Assembly: GCF_947499845.1 (NCBI RefSeq)
Contig: NZ_CANMPM010000012.1
Location: 1 to 64,000 of the forward strand
Reading direction: 5' to 3'
Length of the DNA stretch: 64,000 nt
Origin: an uncultured Pseudokineococcus sp.
Lineage (GTDB): Bacteria > Actinomycetota > Actinomycetes > Actinomycetales > Quadrisphaeraceae
This document shows positions 8,062-15,763 of the stretch, piece after piece. The position numbers were made by a program, and so were the translations under genes. The notes beneath the pieces are model-generated. The model did not search any database. It was not told the origin of the DNA and saw nothing but the letters and a program-made list of their open reading frames with translations. The stretch's first letter is position 1; each line of letters starts with the position of its first letter.

Positions 8062-9293
8062 GCACCACGGCCGCCGGGTGGCGCGCCGACGCCGCCGTGC
8101 TGGGCGTGCAGCCCTTCCGACGGCTGTTCGCCTCCCGGCTGGCGGCGGTGCTCGGCAACGCGATGGTCGCCGTCGCGCTCGCCTTCGGGCTGTTGGACGC
8201 CGACGGGTCCGGCGCCGGGCGGGTGGGCCTCGTCCTGGGCGCCCGGGTGGTCGCGCAGATGGTCTTCCTGCTCGCCGGGGGAGTGCTCGCCGACCGCTGG
8301 CCCCGCCGGTCGCTCATGGCGGCCGCCGAGCTCGTGGCGGGGCTGTCCCTCGCCGGTGTGGCCGTGCAACTGCTGGTCGGGGACCCGCCCCTGGGGTGGG
8401 TCCTGGCGCTGATGGCCGTCAACGGTGCCGCGTCGGCGCTCTACATGCCCGCCGCGGCCGGCATCGTCCCGACCCTGGTGCGCGCCGGCCAGCTGCACGG
8501 GGCCAACTCGCTGCTGCGGCTGTCGGAGAACGTGGGCGCCGTCGTCGGCGCCGCCCTCGCCGGGGTCCTCGTCGCCGCGGCCGGCGCCGGGTGGGCGCTG
8601 GTCGTCACCGCCGTCCTGTACCTCGTCTCCGCCGTCCTCCTGGCCGGGATGCGGGCGAGGCACGTCCCACGGGCGGAGCCGCCGACCCTGCTGGGCGACC
8701 TGGCGGGCGGGTGGCGCGAGACCGTCTCGCGCCAGTGGGTGTGGGTCGTCGTCGTCCAGTTCTCCGTCGTCAACGCCTGCTTCTCCGGCCTGACCCGGGT
8801 CCTCGGCCCGGTCGTGGCCCTGCAGGAGTACGCCGGGCCCGCGTCGTGGTCGCTCGTGCTCACGGCCGAGGCGGTCGGGCTGCTCGTCGGCGGAGCCGTC
8901 GCCCTGCGGGTGCGGCCCCGAGGCCCGGTGCGCGCCGGGGTGCTGGCCGTGCTGCTCCTCGTCCCGCCCCTGGTGCTCCTGGCCCTGCAGGCGCCGGTCC
9001 TCCTGGTGGCTGCGGCGATGGCCCTCGGCGGCGTCGCCGTCACCGTCTTCGACGTCCTGTGGGCCACCGCCCTGCAGCAGCACGTTCCCGGAGAAGCCCT
9101 GTCGCGCGTCTCCTCCTACGACGCCCTCGGCTCCTTCGCCCTGGCGGCCGTGGGTCTCGCCCTGGTCGGGCCCGTCTCCGCCGTCCTCGGCACCCGGGCC
9201 ACCCTGCTCGCCGGCGCCGGACTCGTCGCCGCGGCCACGCTGGCGGCTGCCGCCGCCCCCGGCGTCCGCCGCCTCACCGCCGTGGACCGCTGA
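8058..9293 (+). CDS. MFS transporter (drug-efflux type)
   Basis: 411 residues with 10-12 hydrophobic spans. Family signs are the N-terminal F-R-R-L-F-A-S-R-L-A-A-V-L-G-N-A, the loop 2-3 motif G-G-V-L-A-D-R-W-P-R-R (residues about 74-84), and N-S-L-L-R-L-S-E-N-V-G-A-V-V-G in span 5, as in MFS_3 efflux pumps related to enterobactin and macrolide exporters. It overlaps the ArsR gene by 4 nt, so expression is probably released when the regulator binds its ligand. The exported compound cannot be told. Confidence 0.85.
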   Translation: MSTTAAGWRADAAVLGVQPFRRLFASRLAAVLGNAMVAVALAFGLLDADGSGAGRVGLVLGARVVAQMVFLLAGGVLADRWPRRSLMAAAELVAGLSLAGVAVQLLVGDPPLGWVLALMAVNGAASALYMPAAAGIVPTLVRAGQLHGANSLLRLSENVGAVVGAALAGVLVAAAGAGWALVVTAVLYLVSAVLLAGMRARHVPRAEPPTLLGDLAGGWRETVSRQWVWVVVVQFSVVNACFSGLTRVLGPVVALQEYAGPASWSLVLTAEAVGLLVGGAVALRVRPRGPVRAGVLAVLLLVPPLVLLALQAPVLLVAAAMALGGVAVTVFDVLWATALQQHVPGEALSRVSSYDALGSFALAAVGLALVGPVSAVLGTRATLLAGAGLVAAATLAAAAAPGVRRLTAVDR

Positions 9294-9354
9294 CGACCAA
9301 GGAGCCCGCCGTCCGGGCCGTGGGACGGGCCCCGGAGGCCGCGGACGCCGCCCC

Positions 9355-9750
9355 CTACGGGCGAGGCGCGCCCGCGCTGCGGAGCGCCCGACGGCTGCGG
9401 AGAAGCTGCGCCAGCATCAGGGCGGCCGTCACGAGCAGCAGGACGGCGATGCCGTAGAAGGTCCCGCGGGGGAGGCCCGGGTCGCCCTCGGCGAGCGCGA
9501 CCTACAGCAGGGCCAAGCCCACGAGCATGACGACGGTCCAGTGCGAGGACGCGCGCGACCGCGCCATGCGCAGGGCCGCGGGGCGGTCCTCCTCCGCCAC
9601 CGGCAGCTGGCCGCGGTCCAGCGACCGGGCGACCCTCCTGGCCGTGGCCCTGTCCAGCCGAGGCATCCGGTGCCTCGTCACGGTCACCAGGCTCGCGACG
9701 GCGGACGCCACGGTCACCAGCGTGAGGACGACCAGAGCCCACGGCGTCAT
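9355..9750 (-). pseudogene. small membrane protein gene interrupted by TAG
   Basis: From ATG 9750 the frame encodes a span (W-A-L-V-V-L-T-L-V-T-V-A-S-A-V-A-S-L), an Arg-rich middle (R-R-V-A-R-S-L-D-R-G-Q-L-P) and the start of a second span (V-V-M-L-V-G-L-A-L-L), then TAG at 9504-9502. Reading on in the same frame gives V-A-L-A-E-G-D-P-G-L-P-R-G-T-F-Y-G-I-A-V, then a third span (L-L-L-V-T-A-A-L-M-L-A-Q-L-L) and a basic tail to a second TAG at 9357-9355. The continued hydrophobicity and coding bias argue that the intact protein had 131 residues. If the stop is real, the product has 82. Confidence 0.55.
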
Positions 9751-9808
9751 CGCGCCAGTCTCCCGCGGGCGGTCTCGCAGTGGGGGAGGAGCGGCGCCGC
9801 AGCGGTGC

Positions 9809-10168
9809 TCATGCCGGGGCGTTCGGGTCTCGGCCCTGGAGGCGGACGAGCCCGGGGCCGGGTCCCTGCGAGCTCGTGGCGACCTCGAGGTGGACGACGA
9901 CGTCGCGGTCGCCGGCACGGCTCGCCGCCTATCCGAAGACCTCGGAGACGTCCTCGGCGCCGACGACACGCGTCTCCTCGCACGTCAGCATCCGGTCGCC
10001 AGCCGGCCGGTCCTAGAAGTGGGCGCGGCAGGCGTGGGCGTCCATCTCCCACCGAACGTCCCGCGGCGGGTCGATGGCGCTGAACTCCACGGCGGCAGCA
10101 GTCTCGTCCTCGTCGCCGGAGGTCGCCCACGCCGAGGAGCGACCACCTACTCTCTCGACGGCAAGCAT
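9809..10168 (-). pseudogene. unrecognised gene interrupted by two in-frame TAG codons
   Basis: Minus-strand frame from ATG 10168 to TGA 9809, 119 codons, with TAG at 10015-10013 and 9931-9929. Third positions are about 87 percent G/C, clearly higher than in the antisense open frame of the same stretch, so the frame looks coding on both sides of the stops. Segments: A-V-E-F-S-A-I-D-P-P-R-D-V-R-W-E; D-R-P-A-G-D-R-M-L-T-C-E-E-T; A-G-D-R-D-V-V-V-H-L-E-V-A-T. No family recognised. It may be a two-hit pseudogene; see findings for alternatives. Confidence 0.4.
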
Positions 10169-10196
10169 CTCGACGTCGAGACACCCGGGGGCCATC

Positions 10197-10598
10197 GTGA
10201 TCCACCACGTCCAGCTCGCCTGCCCGCCCGGCTCGGAGGACGCCTCCCGCGCCTTCTACACCGGCGTCCTCGGGTTCGCGGAGATCGAAAAGCCTCCCGC
10301 GCTGGCGGCGCGCGGCGGCTGCTGGTTCCGCGGCCACGGCATCGAGGTCCACCTCGGCGTCGAGGAGGACTTCCGCCCCGCCCGCAAGGCCCATCCCGGT
10401 CTGCTCGTCACCGACCTCGACACCTGGGCGAGGCGCCTCGTGGCGGCCGGTCACCCAGCCGACCGTGACGACGACTTCCCCGGCATGCGGCGCTTCCACA
10501 GCCGTGACTGCCACGGCAACCGGCTGGAGCTGCTCGAGCCGGACGGTGAGGTGCCGCGCGCGCCCTCGGGAGCGTCGTCGGAAGAGCCGCCGCACTGA
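10197..10598 (+). CDS. VOC family protein (glyoxalase/bleomycin-resistance fold)
   Basis: 133 residues from GTG 10197, preceded by GGGGG. It starts I-H-H-V-Q-L-A-C-P-P-G and contains F-Y-T-G-V-L-G-F-A-E-I, the first beta-alpha-beta module with a candidate metal ligand His at its start. It ends D-C-H-G-N-R-L-E-L-L-E-P, the second module with the conserved D-x-x-G-N-x-x-E-L signature. These proteins act as metal-dependent isomerases, dioxygenases or drug-binding proteins; the substrate is unknown. The next gene starts 4 nt after its stop and is probably co-transcribed. Confidence 0.8.
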   Translation: MIHHVQLACPPGSEDASRAFYTGVLGFAEIEKPPALAARGGCWFRGHGIEVHLGVEEDFRPARKAHPGLLVTDLDTWARRLVAAGHPADRDDDFPGMRRFHSRDCHGNRLELLEPDGEVPRAPSGASSEEPPH

Positions 10599-10602
10599 GC
10601 GC

Positions 10603-11274
10603 GTGTGCTCGGCGAGCGGTGCCGGACGGCGCCCCGTGCTGATCGACGAGCTGGCGGCCGAGGTGGACGCCCTGCAGCCGGACCCCTTCGTGCGGGTCGC
10701 GGTCGACGAGGTGGACGGTGCCGGCAAGACCACCTTCGCCGCCCAGCTGGCGCGTTCGCTGCGAGACCGGGGGCGCGCGGTGGTGCACGCCTCCGTCGAC
10801 GGCTTCCACCAGCCGCGCGCCCTGCGCCACGCGCGAGGACGCGACGACCCGGAGGGCTTCTACCGCGACTCCTACGACCTCGCCGCCCTCGAGCGCGAGC
10901 TGCTCGACCCCTTCGGGCCGGGCGGGCACGGGGTGCACCGCACCCACGTCTTCGACGCGCGGGCCGACCGGCCCGACGTCGCGGCGCAGGTACGGGCGGC
11001 TGCCGGGAGCGTCCTCGTCCTGGACGGCATCTTCCTGCACCGGCCCGAGCTGAGAGGTCGGTGGTCGTGGTCGCTGTGGCTCGAGGTCGACCGCGCCACG
11101 AGCCTGCGGCGGTGCGTCACGCGCGACGGCACCGGATCCCCCGACCCGACCGACCCCGCCAACCGCCGCTACGTGGAGGGTCAACGGATGTACGTGCGCG
11201 ACGCGCGCCCCCAGGAGGCCGCCACGCACGTGGTGGACAACGAGGACCTGGACGTGCCGACCCTGCTGCGCTGA
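10603..11274 (+). CDS. uridine-kinase-like P-loop protein
   Basis: 223 residues from GTG 10603; GTG 10636 is a possible shorter start. It matches actinobacterial uridine-kinase-like proteins: P-loop D-E-V-D-G-A-G-K-T-T-F-A near residue 38, D-G-F-H-Q-P-R and D-P-E-G-F-Y-R-D-S-Y-D-L (nucleoside-binding lid region), L-V-L-D-G-I-F-L-H-R (Walker B) and R-R-Y-V-E-G-Q-R-M-Y. It should transfer phosphate from ATP to a small hydroxyl substrate, possibly a nucleoside. The first Gly of the usual Walker A (D-G-V-D-G-A-G-K-T) is Glu here, which may weaken nucleotide binding. Confidence 0.75.
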   Translation: MCSASGAGRRPVLIDELAAEVDALQPDPFVRVAVDEVDGAGKTTFAAQLARSLRDRGRAVVHASVDGFHQPRALRHARGRDDPEGFYRDSYDLAALERELLDPFGPGGHGVHRTHVFDARADRPDVAAQVRAAAGSVLVLDGIFLHRPELRGRWSWSLWLEVDRATSLRRCVTRDGTGSPDPTDPANRRYVEGQRMYVRDARPQEAATHVVDNEDLDVPTLLR

Positions 11275-11411
11275 CGCACCGGAGCGGCTCGACCGAGGCC
11301 CGTGAGCGACGACCTGGACCGCTCGCGGCCCGAGGACGAGGGCTGACATCGGGGCTCGCTCGGTCCCTGACAGGCGCCACGGCTCACCGTGCGTGGTGAC
11401 AGGGTGGGGAG

Positions 11412-11780
11412 ATGGCGGCGCTGCGCTGCGAGCTGTTCCCGGCCGACCTCGACGAGGCGGTGCGCTTCTACGTCGACGTCCTCGACTTCATCCTCGACCG
11501 CGACGAGCGGTCGTCGACGTCCCCCTACGTCGCGCTGCGACGCGGGAGCGTGCGCATCGGACTGGCGCGTCGCGACGACGCGGCGGCCGCGAGGGCCAGC
11601 CGACGCCCGCCGACCGGGGTCGAGCTCGTCCTGGAGGTCGCCGACCTCAGGGCCGCCCACGAGCGGGTCGTCGCCGCCGGGTGGCCGGTGGACGAGCCCC
11701 TCACGCAGCGGCCATGGGGGCTCGTGGACTTCCGGGTCCTCGACCCGGCGGGCTACTACTGGAGGATCACGACCGCCTGA
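11412..11780 (+). CDS. VOC family protein
   Basis: 122 residues. The start A-A-L-R-C-E-L-F-P-A-D-L-D-E-A-V-R-F-Y-V-D-V-L and end R-V-L-D-P-A-G-Y-Y-W-R-I form the two VOC half-modules, with E-L-V-L-E-V-A-D-L-R-A-A-H-E-R-V in the middle. This resembles bleomycin-resistance-type binding proteins. The ATG at 11412 directly follows GGGGAG. The neighbour at 11874 is convergent. Substrate unknown. Confidence 0.75.
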   Translation: MAALRCELFPADLDEAVRFYVDVLDFILDRDERSSTSPYVALRRGSVRIGLARRDDAAAARASRRPPTGVELVLEVADLRAAHERVVAAGWPVDEPLTQRPWGLVDFRVLDPAGYYWRITTA

Positions 11781-11873
11781 GGAGGGCGGCGCCGGACGGC
11801 GGCGTCCTCGCCGGTCCGCAGCCCGAGGACCGCGCGGGGCTGGGACCTCCTCCCGCGCAACGGTGCAGCCTCG

Positions 11874-12884
11874 TCAGGGTCGCGCCGCGCGCCGGGGGAC
11901 GACGGCGTAGGTCCAGGGGACCGCCGGCAGGTCGGCGTGCGCCGGGTGCGGTGAGCGAGGGGCGGCGCCGTCGACGAGGGGCACGTCGAGGTAGAGGCGC
12001 CGCAGCGTGGAGACGACGCCTCCCGGCGTGCTCGCCGGGTCGTCGACGTCGACGACGCGCCAGGCGCCGGGGTCCCGCCGCAGGGCCCGGGCGACCTCGG
12101 CGGTGGTGGGCGAGGCGAGCAGCAGCGCCCAGAGCTCGTCGTCGGTCATCGCGGCGACGTCCGCGCTCGTGCCCGCGGGAGCGTCCTCGAGCAGGAGCGT
12201 GACCAGTCGGCGCACCACGGTCGTCGTCACGAGGTTGAGCTCGGAGCAGTGCAGCCGGGCCTCGTCGGCGACCATCGCGGCCAGGCCGTCGGCCGTGGCG
12301 ACGTCGCAGCTGACGCAGCCCTCCACGACCTCGAGCCGGGCCAGCGTCGCCGGTGGGGCCTCGCGCGTGCGTCCGTGCGCCGACGCGCTGCGGACGAGCC
12401 CGTCGAGGTGGTCGAGCCCCATCGCGCCCGGTGCACCGGTCAGGACGGACGCACGGGTCCCGCTCTCCACGTCGAGGACGTCCTGGACGTCGATGCCGTG
12501 CTGGGCCAGCAGGGGCGCGAGCAGGCGGGTGCGCTGCGCCCCCAGCTCGTGGTGGTCCCAGCCGGCGAGCCCCTCCAGGGTGTGGCTCAGCGGGAGGTGC
12601 CCGACGTCGTGCAGCAGGGCGGCCACCCGCGCCACCTCGTCGTCGGGGGCGAAGCGGGCGGTGAGGGCGAGCACCCCGAGGCTGTGCTCGAGCCGCGACG
12701 TGCTCTGGGTGCTCGCGACCGCGGAGGCCCCGGCGTGGGCGACGAAGGCCAGCCGGCGCACCGGCCAGGACCGCAGGAGCGCGCGCTCGACGTCGGTGAG
12801 CCGGACGTCGATGCGCCACAGCGGGTCCCAATGGGAGCCGGCCTTCCCCGTCGTGTCCGCCATGGGCGGCCCCGTGCGGCTCAT
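11874..12884 (-). CDS. HD-domain phosphohydrolase
   Basis: 336 residues. Metal-binding HD residues are visible: R-L-E-H-S-L-G-V (about 64-71), V-A-A-L-L-H-D-V-G-H-L-P-L-S-H (about 87-101, the HD pair plus two more His) and L-D-H-L-D-G-L-V-R further on. This arrangement is that of dGTPase/SAMHD1-like phosphohydrolases with R-x-x-H-S at the first ligand. Likely substrates are nucleotides, but the specificity is unknown. Start chosen at ATG 12884; ATG 12863 is possible. Confidence 0.75.
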   Translation of the reverse strand: MSRTGPPMADTTGKAGSHWDPLWRIDVRLTDVERALLRSWPVRRLAFVAHAGASAVASTQSTSRLEHSLGVLALTARFAPDDEVARVAALLHDVGHLPLSHTLEGLAGWDHHELGAQRTRLLAPLLAQHGIDVQDVLDVESGTRASVLTGAPGAMGLDHLDGLVRSASAHGRTREAPPATLARLEVVEGCVSCDVATADGLAAMVADEARLHCSELNLVTTTVVRRLVTLLLEDAPAGTSADVAAMTDDELWALLLASPTTAEVARALRRDPGAWRVVDVDDPASTPGGVVSTLRRLYLDVPLVDGAAPRSPHPAHADLPAVPWTYAVVPRRAARP

Positions 12885-12966
12885 CCGCCCAGCCTGCCCC
12901 AGGGCACGCCCCGACCGGCGTCACGCCCGCTCCTGCGCGCGCGACGTGCCGAGGATGCTGGTGCGC

Positions 12967-13725
12967 ATGGTCGAGACGTCCGAGGACCGGGTCCTGGGAG
13001 GCCGCCGCATCTCCGTCGTGGTGCACGACGCGGGTGGCGAGGACGTCGTGCTCTTCTGCCACGGCTTCCTCGGCTCCTCGACGGGGCCCCAGCGCGCCTT
13101 CGTCCGCGCCGCCCGACGCCTGGCCGAGCACGGCGTCTCCTCGGTGCGCTTCGACCAGTACGGCAGCGGCGGCTCCGCGGGGGAGCACGAGGAGTCCTCC
13201 TTCACGGACTGGTGCGCCACGACCGCGGCGCTCCTCGACGCCGAGCTCGAGCGCGGCCGCCGCGTGGTCCTCTTCGGGCAGAGCATGGGCGCCTCGGCCG
13301 CCATCGTCGTCGCGTCCTGGCAGCGGGCGCTGCAGGGCCTCGTCGCCTGGGTGCCGGACCCGAACACCGACCCCCTCGACGTCGGGCCGGACGACGTCCT
13401 CGAGGAAGCCGGCCAGCTGGTCCGCGGTCGGTACTGGCTCGAGGCCCGCGAGGCGGACGTGGCCGCCTGCCTGCGCCGGGTCGCGTGCCCGGCCTACATC
13501 GTGCAGGGCACGGGGGACGCCCTCGTCGACGAGGCCAACCGGCACGCCATCGCGACGGCCGCCCGCGACCACCACGTCGTCGACACCTAGGCGGGGCTGC
13601 CGCACAGCGCGTGGACCCACCAGCAGACGGAGGAGATCGTCGGGCGCAGCGTCGCCTTCGTGCTCGCGGCGTTCGGGCGCCCCCTCGCCGAGGGCTCGGG
13701 CATGCAGCCGCCCCAGCAGGGGTAG
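12967..13725 (+). pseudogene. alpha/beta hydrolase interrupted by an in-frame TAG
   Basis: 252 codons from ATG 12967 to TAG 13723-13725, with an internal TAG at 13588-13590 (codon 208). Before it: V-L-F-C-H-G-F-L-G-S (oxyanion region), F-D-Q-Y-G-S-G-G-S and nucleophile elbow F-G-Q-S-M-G-A-S, with Ser near residue 107, followed by the acid-loop region V-Q-G-T-G-D-A-L-V. After the TAG the same frame continues A-G-L-P-H-S-A-W-T-H-Q-Q-T-E-E-I, matching the end of such serine hydrolases, where the catalytic His sits in an L-P-H-S-type context. Stopping at codon 208 would remove that His, so the short form should be inactive. Confidence 0.7.
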
Positions 13726-13795
13726 GCCGAGCTGGTGCACCGAGGTCGGGCCGTCCTCGGTGCGGACGCGGTGTCGACGGTGCCAGGGTGCCCGG

Positions 13796-14206
13796 GTGGA
13801 CGAGAGAGGGCTGCGCGCGGCCTACGAGCGGTACCTGGCGTGCCTGAACGGCAGGGAGCTCGACCGGTTGCACGAGCACGTGGGCGAGGACGTGCAGCAC
13901 AACGGCCGGCGCCTGGGCCTGCCCGGCTACCGGCGCATGCTGGAGGGGGACTTCGCGCGCATCCCCGACCTGACCTTCGGACTCGACCTCCTGGTCGCGG
14001 AGCGGGACCGGGTGGCGGCCCGCCTCGTCTTCGACTGCACCCCCGGCGGGGAGCTCTTCGGCGTGCCGGTCGACGGCGTGCGGGTCACCTTCTGCGAGCA
14101 CGTCTTCTACCGCTACGTCGACGGCAGGATCGCCGAGGTGCACTCCCTGCTCGACGCCGACGCGGTGAGGGCGCAGTTGCCTGCCGCCGGGCGTGGTGCG
14201 ACCTGA
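13796..14206 (+). CDS. SnoaL-like polyketide cyclase / NTF2-fold protein
   Basis: 136 residues. Features of the ester-cyclase group: A-A-Y-E-R-Y-L-A-C-L-N-G-R-E-L-D near the start, V-Q-H-N-G-R-R-L-G-L-P-G-Y, D-F-A-R-I-P-D-L-T-F and F-Y-R-Y-V-D-G-R-I-A-E-V-H-S. The fold is a cone with a pocket for small hydrophobic ligands. Actual activity is unknown and many homologues are non-catalytic. GTG 13796 lies 6 nt after CAGGGT (13784-13789). It converges with the next gene, with only 7 nt between the two stop codons. Confidence 0.7.
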   Translation: MDERGLRAAYERYLACLNGRELDRLHEHVGEDVQHNGRRLGLPGYRRMLEGDFARIPDLTFGLDLLVAERDRVAARLVFDCTPGGELFGVPVDGVRVTFCEHVFYRYVDGRIAEVHSLLDADAVRAQLPAAGRGAT

Positions 14207-14213
14207 GTGTGGT

Positions 14214-14510
14214 TCAGGCGATGAGCACCTGCTCGAAGTGCTCGACGACCGGGAAGTGCTCGTAGAAGCGGTGGAGCAGCCGGCGCCAGCGCTGGTACTC
14301 GGGCGAGCCGCGGAAGCCGACGGTGTGGTCCTCCAGCCGGTCCCACTCGACGAGCAGGAGGTAGGTGCCGGGGCGCTCCAGGCACCGGGAGAGCGTCAGC
14401 CGCCCGAAGCCGGGCATGCCCGCGATGATGGCGCTCGCCTCGTCGAAGGAGGCCTCGAAGTCCTCCTCCTGCCCCGTCACGACCGACAGGAGGGCGTGCT
14501 CGAGCACCAT
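14214..14510 (-). CDS. antibiotic-biosynthesis monooxygenase (ABM)-type protein
   Basis: 98 residues, the usual size. The frame begins M-V-L-E-H-A-L-L-S-V-V-T-G-Q-E-E-D-F-E and has Y-L-L-L-V-E-W-D-R-L-E-D-H-T, the ABM ferredoxin-like fold motif, followed by G-S-P-E-Y-Q-R-W-R-R-L-L-H. These dimeric proteins include heme-degrading and quinol monooxygenases. The residues needed to place it more closely are not evident. It converges with the SnoaL-like gene. Confidence 0.75.
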   Translation of the reverse strand: MVLEHALLSVVTGQEEDFEASFDEASAIIAGMPGFGRLTLSRCLERPGTYLLLVEWDRLEDHTVGFRGSPEYQRWRRLLHRFYEHFPVVEHFEQVLIA

Positions 14511-14569
14511 GCCCGCGATCGTGGCAGACGCCGCCCGCGAGCCGGTGCGGCGCCTCGGGACCCGTCCTC

Positions 14570-14752
14570 TCAGAGCTGGTTCGAGGGCGCCAGGAGGTTG
14601 TCGGCGACCACCGCCCAGTCCACGTCCGCGCCGGGGTCCTCCACGGTGAAGCCTCGGGGGACGAGGTAGCCGGTGGCGGTCGTCGTGCTCGACGTGGTCC
14701 GCGCCCGGATCCCGCCGTCCGCGAAGGCCCGCGGGGACGTGCACGTCGATCC
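14570..14752 (-). pseudogene. C-terminal remnant of an unknown gene
   Basis: On the minus strand the last ~60 codons before TGA 14572-14570 look coding: T-A-T-G-Y-L-V-P-R-G-F-T-V-E-D, then P-G-A-D-V-D-W-A-V-V-A-D-N-L. The same frame meets a stop upstream near 14,760-14,780 with no clear start, while another frame stays open further 5'. A frameshift or truncation is likely. No family recognised. The rest of the gap up to 15029 holds only the promoter region described next. Confidence 0.35.
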
Positions 14753-14949
14753 GAGGGGTCCAGCGTCCGTCGCTCAGCGCGAGCACGCCTACGACGGCGA
14801 CGGGCGCGGGGCGCAGGCGTCGTACGGGAGGCACGTCTTGCATCGTGCCCCCTGCGGACGTCGAAGGCTTGCGCCGGTCAGGGCTCGCCGCCCCGGACCG
14901 GCCACGTCCGGGACGTCCCGCGCACCCGAGGCGACCTGACGACAGGCGC

Positions 14950-14996
14950 TTGACCCTGGCCCGGGAACCATCGACTATCGGTGTGTCGTCACCGAT
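14950..14996 (+). promoter_or_regulatory. promoter with overlapping operator-like inverted repeat
   Basis: TTGACC (14950-14955), 17 nt, GACTAT (14973-14978). The inverted repeat ATCGGTG-tgtcgt-CACCGAT (14977-14996) starts inside the -10 and covers the expected start point. It is probably the operator for the Xre-type regulator encoded by the second gene of the operon (inference). Confidence 0.5.
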
Positions 14997-15029
14997 CGTC
15001 CGTGGACGTGGTCGTCGGGGAGTGGTCAC

Positions 15030-15500
15030 GTGTCTCGTCCTGCCGGAGCGGCACTGCAGGTGGTGCTCGCCGTCGTGGTCCTGCTGGTGCTGGCCGTCCA
15101 GGTGGTCGTGCTGCCGGACCTCGCCGCGGACGCCGCACGGCGGTACCCGGAGGCGGCGTCCGCGCAGGCGCCCGTGCTCGTGCTGGCCGTCGCGACGCTC
15201 GCGTGCGTGCAGGTGGCGGCCGTCTGCGTCATGGCCCTCCTGCGGCTCGTCGCCCAGAGCAGGATCTTCGACCCGGCCGCCTACCGGTACGTCGACGTCT
15301 TCATCGGCGCCGCCGCGACCGCGAGCGCGCTGGTGCTCGGCACCAGCCTCTGCGTCTCGGCGACGGTCGGGTCCCCGGCGTGGGTCTCGGGCGTCCTGCT
15401 GGCGCTGGTCGGTGCGGGGGCGGCCCTGCTCATGGTCGTGATGCGGGCTCTCCTGCACCAGGCCACCGACCAGCACGCCGAGCTGGCCGAGGTCGTCTGA
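15030..15500 (+). CDS. DUF2975-like membrane protein
   Basis: 156 residues with four hydrophobic spans (about 5-27, 45-68, 87-108, 115-138). V-V-L-P-D-L-A-A-D-A-A-R-R-Y-P-E after span 1 and S-R-I-F-D-P-A-A-Y-R-Y-V-D in the central loop resemble DUF2975 proteins such as B. subtilis YoaS, which are encoded with a small Cro/CI-type regulator. GTG 15030 has GGGGAG upstream. The stop overlaps the next start by one base (TGATG), giving a tight operon. Confidence 0.65.
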   Translation: MSRPAGAALQVVLAVVVLLVLAVQVVVLPDLAADAARRYPEAASAQAPVLVLAVATLACVQVAAVCVMALLRLVAQSRIFDPAAYRYVDVFIGAAATASALVLGTSLCVSATVGSPAWVSGVLLALVGAGAALLMVVMRALLHQATDQHAELAEVV

Positions 15501-15763
15501 TGGCCATCGTGGTCGACCTCGACGTGGTGATGGCCCGGCGCAAGGTGCGGCTCGGCGAGCTGGCGGAGCGCACGGGCATCACGGTCAACAACCTCTCGGT
15601 GCTGAAGAACGGGCGGGCCCGCGCGGTGCGCTTCACCACCCTCGAGGCCGTCTGCGCGGCCCTCGACTGCCAGCCCGGCGACCTCCTGCGGTGGGAGCCC
15701 GACGACGGCGAGGACCCCGACCGGGGAGCGGTGCCGCTCGCCGGACGGCGGGTGGACGCGTGA
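15500..15763 (+). CDS. Xre/YozG-type HTH regulator
   Basis: 87 residues. M-A-I-V-V-D-L-D-V-V-M-A-R-R-K-V, then L-A-E-R-T-G-I-T-V-N-N-L-S-V-L-K-N-G-R-A (helix-turn-helix) and L-D-C-Q-P-G-D-L-L-R-W-E-P, the typical ending of HTH_26/YozG proteins. It should bind DNA as a dimer, probably at the inverted repeat at 14977-14996, and so regulate its own operon (inference). It overlaps both neighbours by one base. Confidence 0.9.
   Translation: MAIVVDLDVVMARRKVRLGELAERTGITVNNLSVLKNGRARAVRFTTLEAVCAALDCQPGDLLRWEPDDGEDPDRGAVPLAGRRVDA

Noticed and set aside
9527-10468. 313-codon plus frame overlapping the amber-interrupted minus frame
   Set aside because: Lower third-position G/C than the minus frame, no domain, and it runs out of frame through the VOC gene.
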